Source: Phoronis australis (lineage: Eukaryota; Phoronida; Phoronidae). From it: DNA of 20,938 nucleotides. Made by a program: the position numbers and the translations under genes. The stretch is from NCBI GenBank assembly GCA_002633005.1, contig NMRA01000133.1, positions 262,228 to 283,165 of the forward strand. Direction: 5' to 3'. Each line of letters starts with the position of its first letter. The first letter of the stretch is position 1. The notes beneath the pieces were generated by a model, which saw only the letters and a program-made list of their open reading frames with translations, was not told the origin of the DNA and made no database searches. Below are positions 18,823-20,938 of this stretch, one piece after another.

Positions 18823-20298
18823 CTAATTCACTAAAAGTTGTTCTACTAATGGGCAGACATAACTATCATGTTTGCGGTAAAGTTTTTTTGAATAAGAACA
18901 CAATATGCCTTTACTGTAAAATCTTATTACATCGCAATTTTCTATTAGAAGACAATTTTACTTGATTATTTGAATACTTTATATAGTATTTTTGTCATAA
19001 CCAAATACACGACTTTTTAGATTATGCAGTGTTCATATTTTGAAAAATGAAAAAATTAAAACGTTGGCCATTGTTGTTCTTGGAATTTGAGGAAACTTTA
19101 CCACGCTATTTGCCTGCGCAGCATGACTGGACAATGCCTATTCAAATTCAGTGATCATGGAATCGTGCTGGTTGTAGTCCCTGAAGTCCTTGTAGTCCCT
19201 GAAGTCCTTGTAGTCCCTGAAGTCTGTGAGATTCTGTCGCGACCACTTTGCGTTATGGGAAATAACTTTCGTACCAAATATATTCAAGGAAGTGTGTTCT
19301 GTTTGCAGTTATTCTTCACATATTTAGCAAACAATATGGCTGACAAATGAAATTGTATTTAAGTCCTCCGCAAAAGTAAACATTATGACAATTTTAGTCT
19401 TTCATTGGATTAGTTTGTATCGTATAGGTGTCATAAACGTAAAGAACATTTTTTAACGTCTCCTTTATCTGCAACACGGTGATCTTTGTGAAAATGACAA
19501 TTTTTTATCATTGTTTTTTGTGCAAAATAGGAATTTAGAATATTTATCTCATATGGGTTGTTGCTGTTGGCAACAAATAGTGCACACAGAAAATCTTGGT
19601 AAACTTTCCTCCGTTGTTTTGTCAAATACCATGTAGAAAGTAATAACGAAAATTGAAGATTGCTGAAAATGGTCCTAAAAATTGAGAGGAATCCAGAAGA
19701 CTATTGTGAAGAATTATTAGCTTAGTTGAAAACATCTGAGGAGTCTGAATCTAAGTAGAGAGTTTTGGAATTAGCCAAATGTTTGCAGTATGGCTGCCTC
19801 TGATAAGTGATTTGACGGCTATGAGTGTTGCATTTTGGGTTTGAATGGTAAACATGCCCCTACAATGTTCGCTTGCTTGGTTGACTTTAACGCAGAGTTT
19901 ACTCTTGGATATGATTTGTGATGGTAAGATTTTTTTTCAACTGTTGTGTGATCTAATTCTTGTGTGTGTGGATATGTCATTTAGTCATTGTTGCATGTTG
20001 TTGGTGTGTGGTAGAATAGGTAGTGTAGTTTAGTGTAACACAGTAATAACAAGTGTATAACAAAAATGTAACATAATAATACCAAAAGTGCAACATAATA
20101 ATGATAAAATCATAATACCAGCAGTGTTTTAACACTTAAATCTAAAGTAATTCCAAAAACACTTTTGTCTAGTAGCTAATGAGTTTTTAATCGAAACAAA
20201 ACTTTGGTACACACATAGTAATTATTATAGTCCAAACCAGGTGCATCATTTTGTTTATTATCCACTCATCTGTAGTTTGCTTTCATGAGGCACTAATA
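18823..20298. other. Non-coding stretch, probably intron
   Basis: No recognised exon. It holds an 18-bp triple repeat (19172-19224) and segments around 19311-19350 and 19790-19860 that resemble parts of 17420-17690 (ATATGGCYGACAARTRAAAT; ATGGCTGCYKCTGAWAAGTG). If the kinase gene continues past the right edge, this is intron. Confidence 0.5.
19172..19224. repeat. 18-bp tandem repeat, three copies
   Basis: TTGTAGTCCCTGAAGTCC repeats at 19172-19189 and 19190-19207, with a third copy at 19208-19224 ending in T. The copies are almost identical. An open frame across it would read VVPEVL repeats, but it has no start context, no splice context and no known domain, so I treat it as a simple minisatellite. 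Confidence 0.9.
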
Positions 20299-20446
20299 CC
20301 CTGTTCACACCAAAGCCGTTAGAGCCTTTAAAACCAATTTAAATGTTACAACTCTTGATCTGAACACTTAGAACCAGTTTTAAAAGTTGTAATTGTTCGG
20401 ATGGCTCTTGAGAAGTTACAGCCATTGTAACTCCGTGTGAACATGG
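20299..20446. mobile_element. 148-bp MITE-like element with terminal inverted repeats
   Basis: CCCTGTTCACAC at 20299-20310 pairs with GTGTGAACATGG at 20435-20446 (11 of 12). Inner segments GTTACAACTCTTGATCTGAA and GTTCGGATGGCTCTTGAGAA also pair imperfectly, so most of the unit can fold back. Size, terminal repeats and lack of coding sequence fit a non-autonomous DNA transposon. No clear target duplication flanks it, so I do not assign a superfamily. Confidence 0.6.
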
Positions 20447-20542
20447 CAGTCAAATCTCTTTGAAACAATGGCACACCAAGGCTTTTCCCGTAAAATCAGC
20501 ATTTGTCACTGGGATGCAGCCATGTTTATAATTGTAATTTTT

Positions 20543-20938
20543 ATGCGCCCGTATATTTATATGTGGACGCATTATGCCGTCATCTCTGTCCGTCCGTCCG
20601 TTCGTCCGTCCGTCCGTCCGGGCGGCGTTCGTCTGGCGTCCGGCGTCCGCTGCTCTATCTCCAAAACCCTTTGACATACGTTCAAGAAATTTGGCACATA
20701 TGTTCCATTCATGAATGGGACGGCATGTGCGAACTTTCGGATGGATCCGACTACCGGTGTGCCCCCTAGTGGCAATTTTAGTTTTTTACGCTTACCTTTG
20801 TATCCTCAAAAGTCCTGAACGGATTTTCATGAAATTTGGTATGTAGGCACCTAGTAGTGAGATGACGCTATCCTGCCGTTTTCAGATGGATTCGACATAG
20901 TTTGCGCCACCTAGTGGCCATTTTTAGTGTTTTCGAGT
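20543..20938 (+). mobile_element. Hairpin + (GTCC)n + 145-bp tandem monomers (Helentron/HINE-like architecture?)
   Basis: An imperfect hairpin (ATGCGCCCGTATA with ATGTGGACGCAT, 20543-20572) is followed by a GTCC tetranucleotide array (20588-20620), a GGCGTCCGGCGTCC tract, and then monomers of about 145 bp. GAAATTTGG landmarks are at 20686 and 20831, and CCTAGTGGC landmarks near 20765 and 20910, each 145 bp apart. The array continues past the right edge. A tetranucleotide microsatellite next to tandem core repeats resembles non-autonomous Helitron-related elements described in molluscs and insects. That link is by architecture only. The short open frames on both strands come from the tetranucleotide array and are not genes. 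Confidence 0.55.
20588..20620. repeat. (GTCC)n microsatellite
   Basis: About eight GTCC units with one C-to-T change (GTTC). It is part of the larger repeat element at the right edge. Confidence 0.9.

Noticed and set aside
19087-19350. 87-codon frame with VVPEVL repeats
   Set aside because: The repeats come from an 18-bp minisatellite. The rest has no similarity or splice context.
20450-20775. Four overlapping frames rich in VRPS or GRTD repeats
   Set aside because: Produced by the GTCC tetranucleotide array, where no frame meets a stop.

Overview
The window looks like nuclear DNA of an animal, most likely a marine invertebrate. It is AT-rich, has no bacterial-style gene packing, and has long introns, several fold-back mini-elements, tRNA-derived SINE scars, microsatellites and degenerate tandem repeats. 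One unresolved N lies between two G runs at 11882. I cannot name the species. A non-vertebrate deuterostome or a mollusc-like lophotrochozoan would both fit the repeat style.

The one convincing protein-coding gene is on the + strand: the 5' part of a Tec/Btk-family non-receptor tyrosine kinase. Five coding exons (7051-7194, 14562-14663, 15163-15250, 16163-16312, 17209-17294) join in frame through canonical GT/AG introns into 190 codons. These give a pleckstrin-homology (PH) domain, the Btk-type zinc motif (His125, Cys136, Cys137, Cys147) and a proline-rich stretch with PLPPTP. The SH3, SH2 and kinase domains are not recognised here and presumably lie beyond the right edge. A strong splice acceptor at 6902-6903 suggests the start-codon exon also carries 5' UTR from 6904, so at least one non-coding exon may lie further upstream. 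A further acceptor at 18737-18738 opens an in-frame 27-codon reading that ends in TGA and contains AATAAA. It could be an alternative last exon giving a PH plus Btk-motif protein with no kinase domain.

Layout: 1-85 is an 11-bp minisatellite. 196-342 is a fold-back element. 367-627 is a decayed GIY-YIG endonuclease fragment of the kind found at the C-terminus of Penelope-like retroelements. 628-6903 is gene-free as far as I can tell and holds a SINE scar, a palindrome and a fold-back element (4781-4860). 6904-17294 holds the kinase exons and introns, including a 7.4-kb first coding intron. 17295-20938 holds the candidate terminal exon, degenerate copies of a roughly 145-bp repeat, a MITE (20299-20446), and at the right edge a hairpin plus (GTCC)n plus tandem-monomer element.

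Most of the short open frames across the window are chance frames in non-coding DNA and are not annotated.
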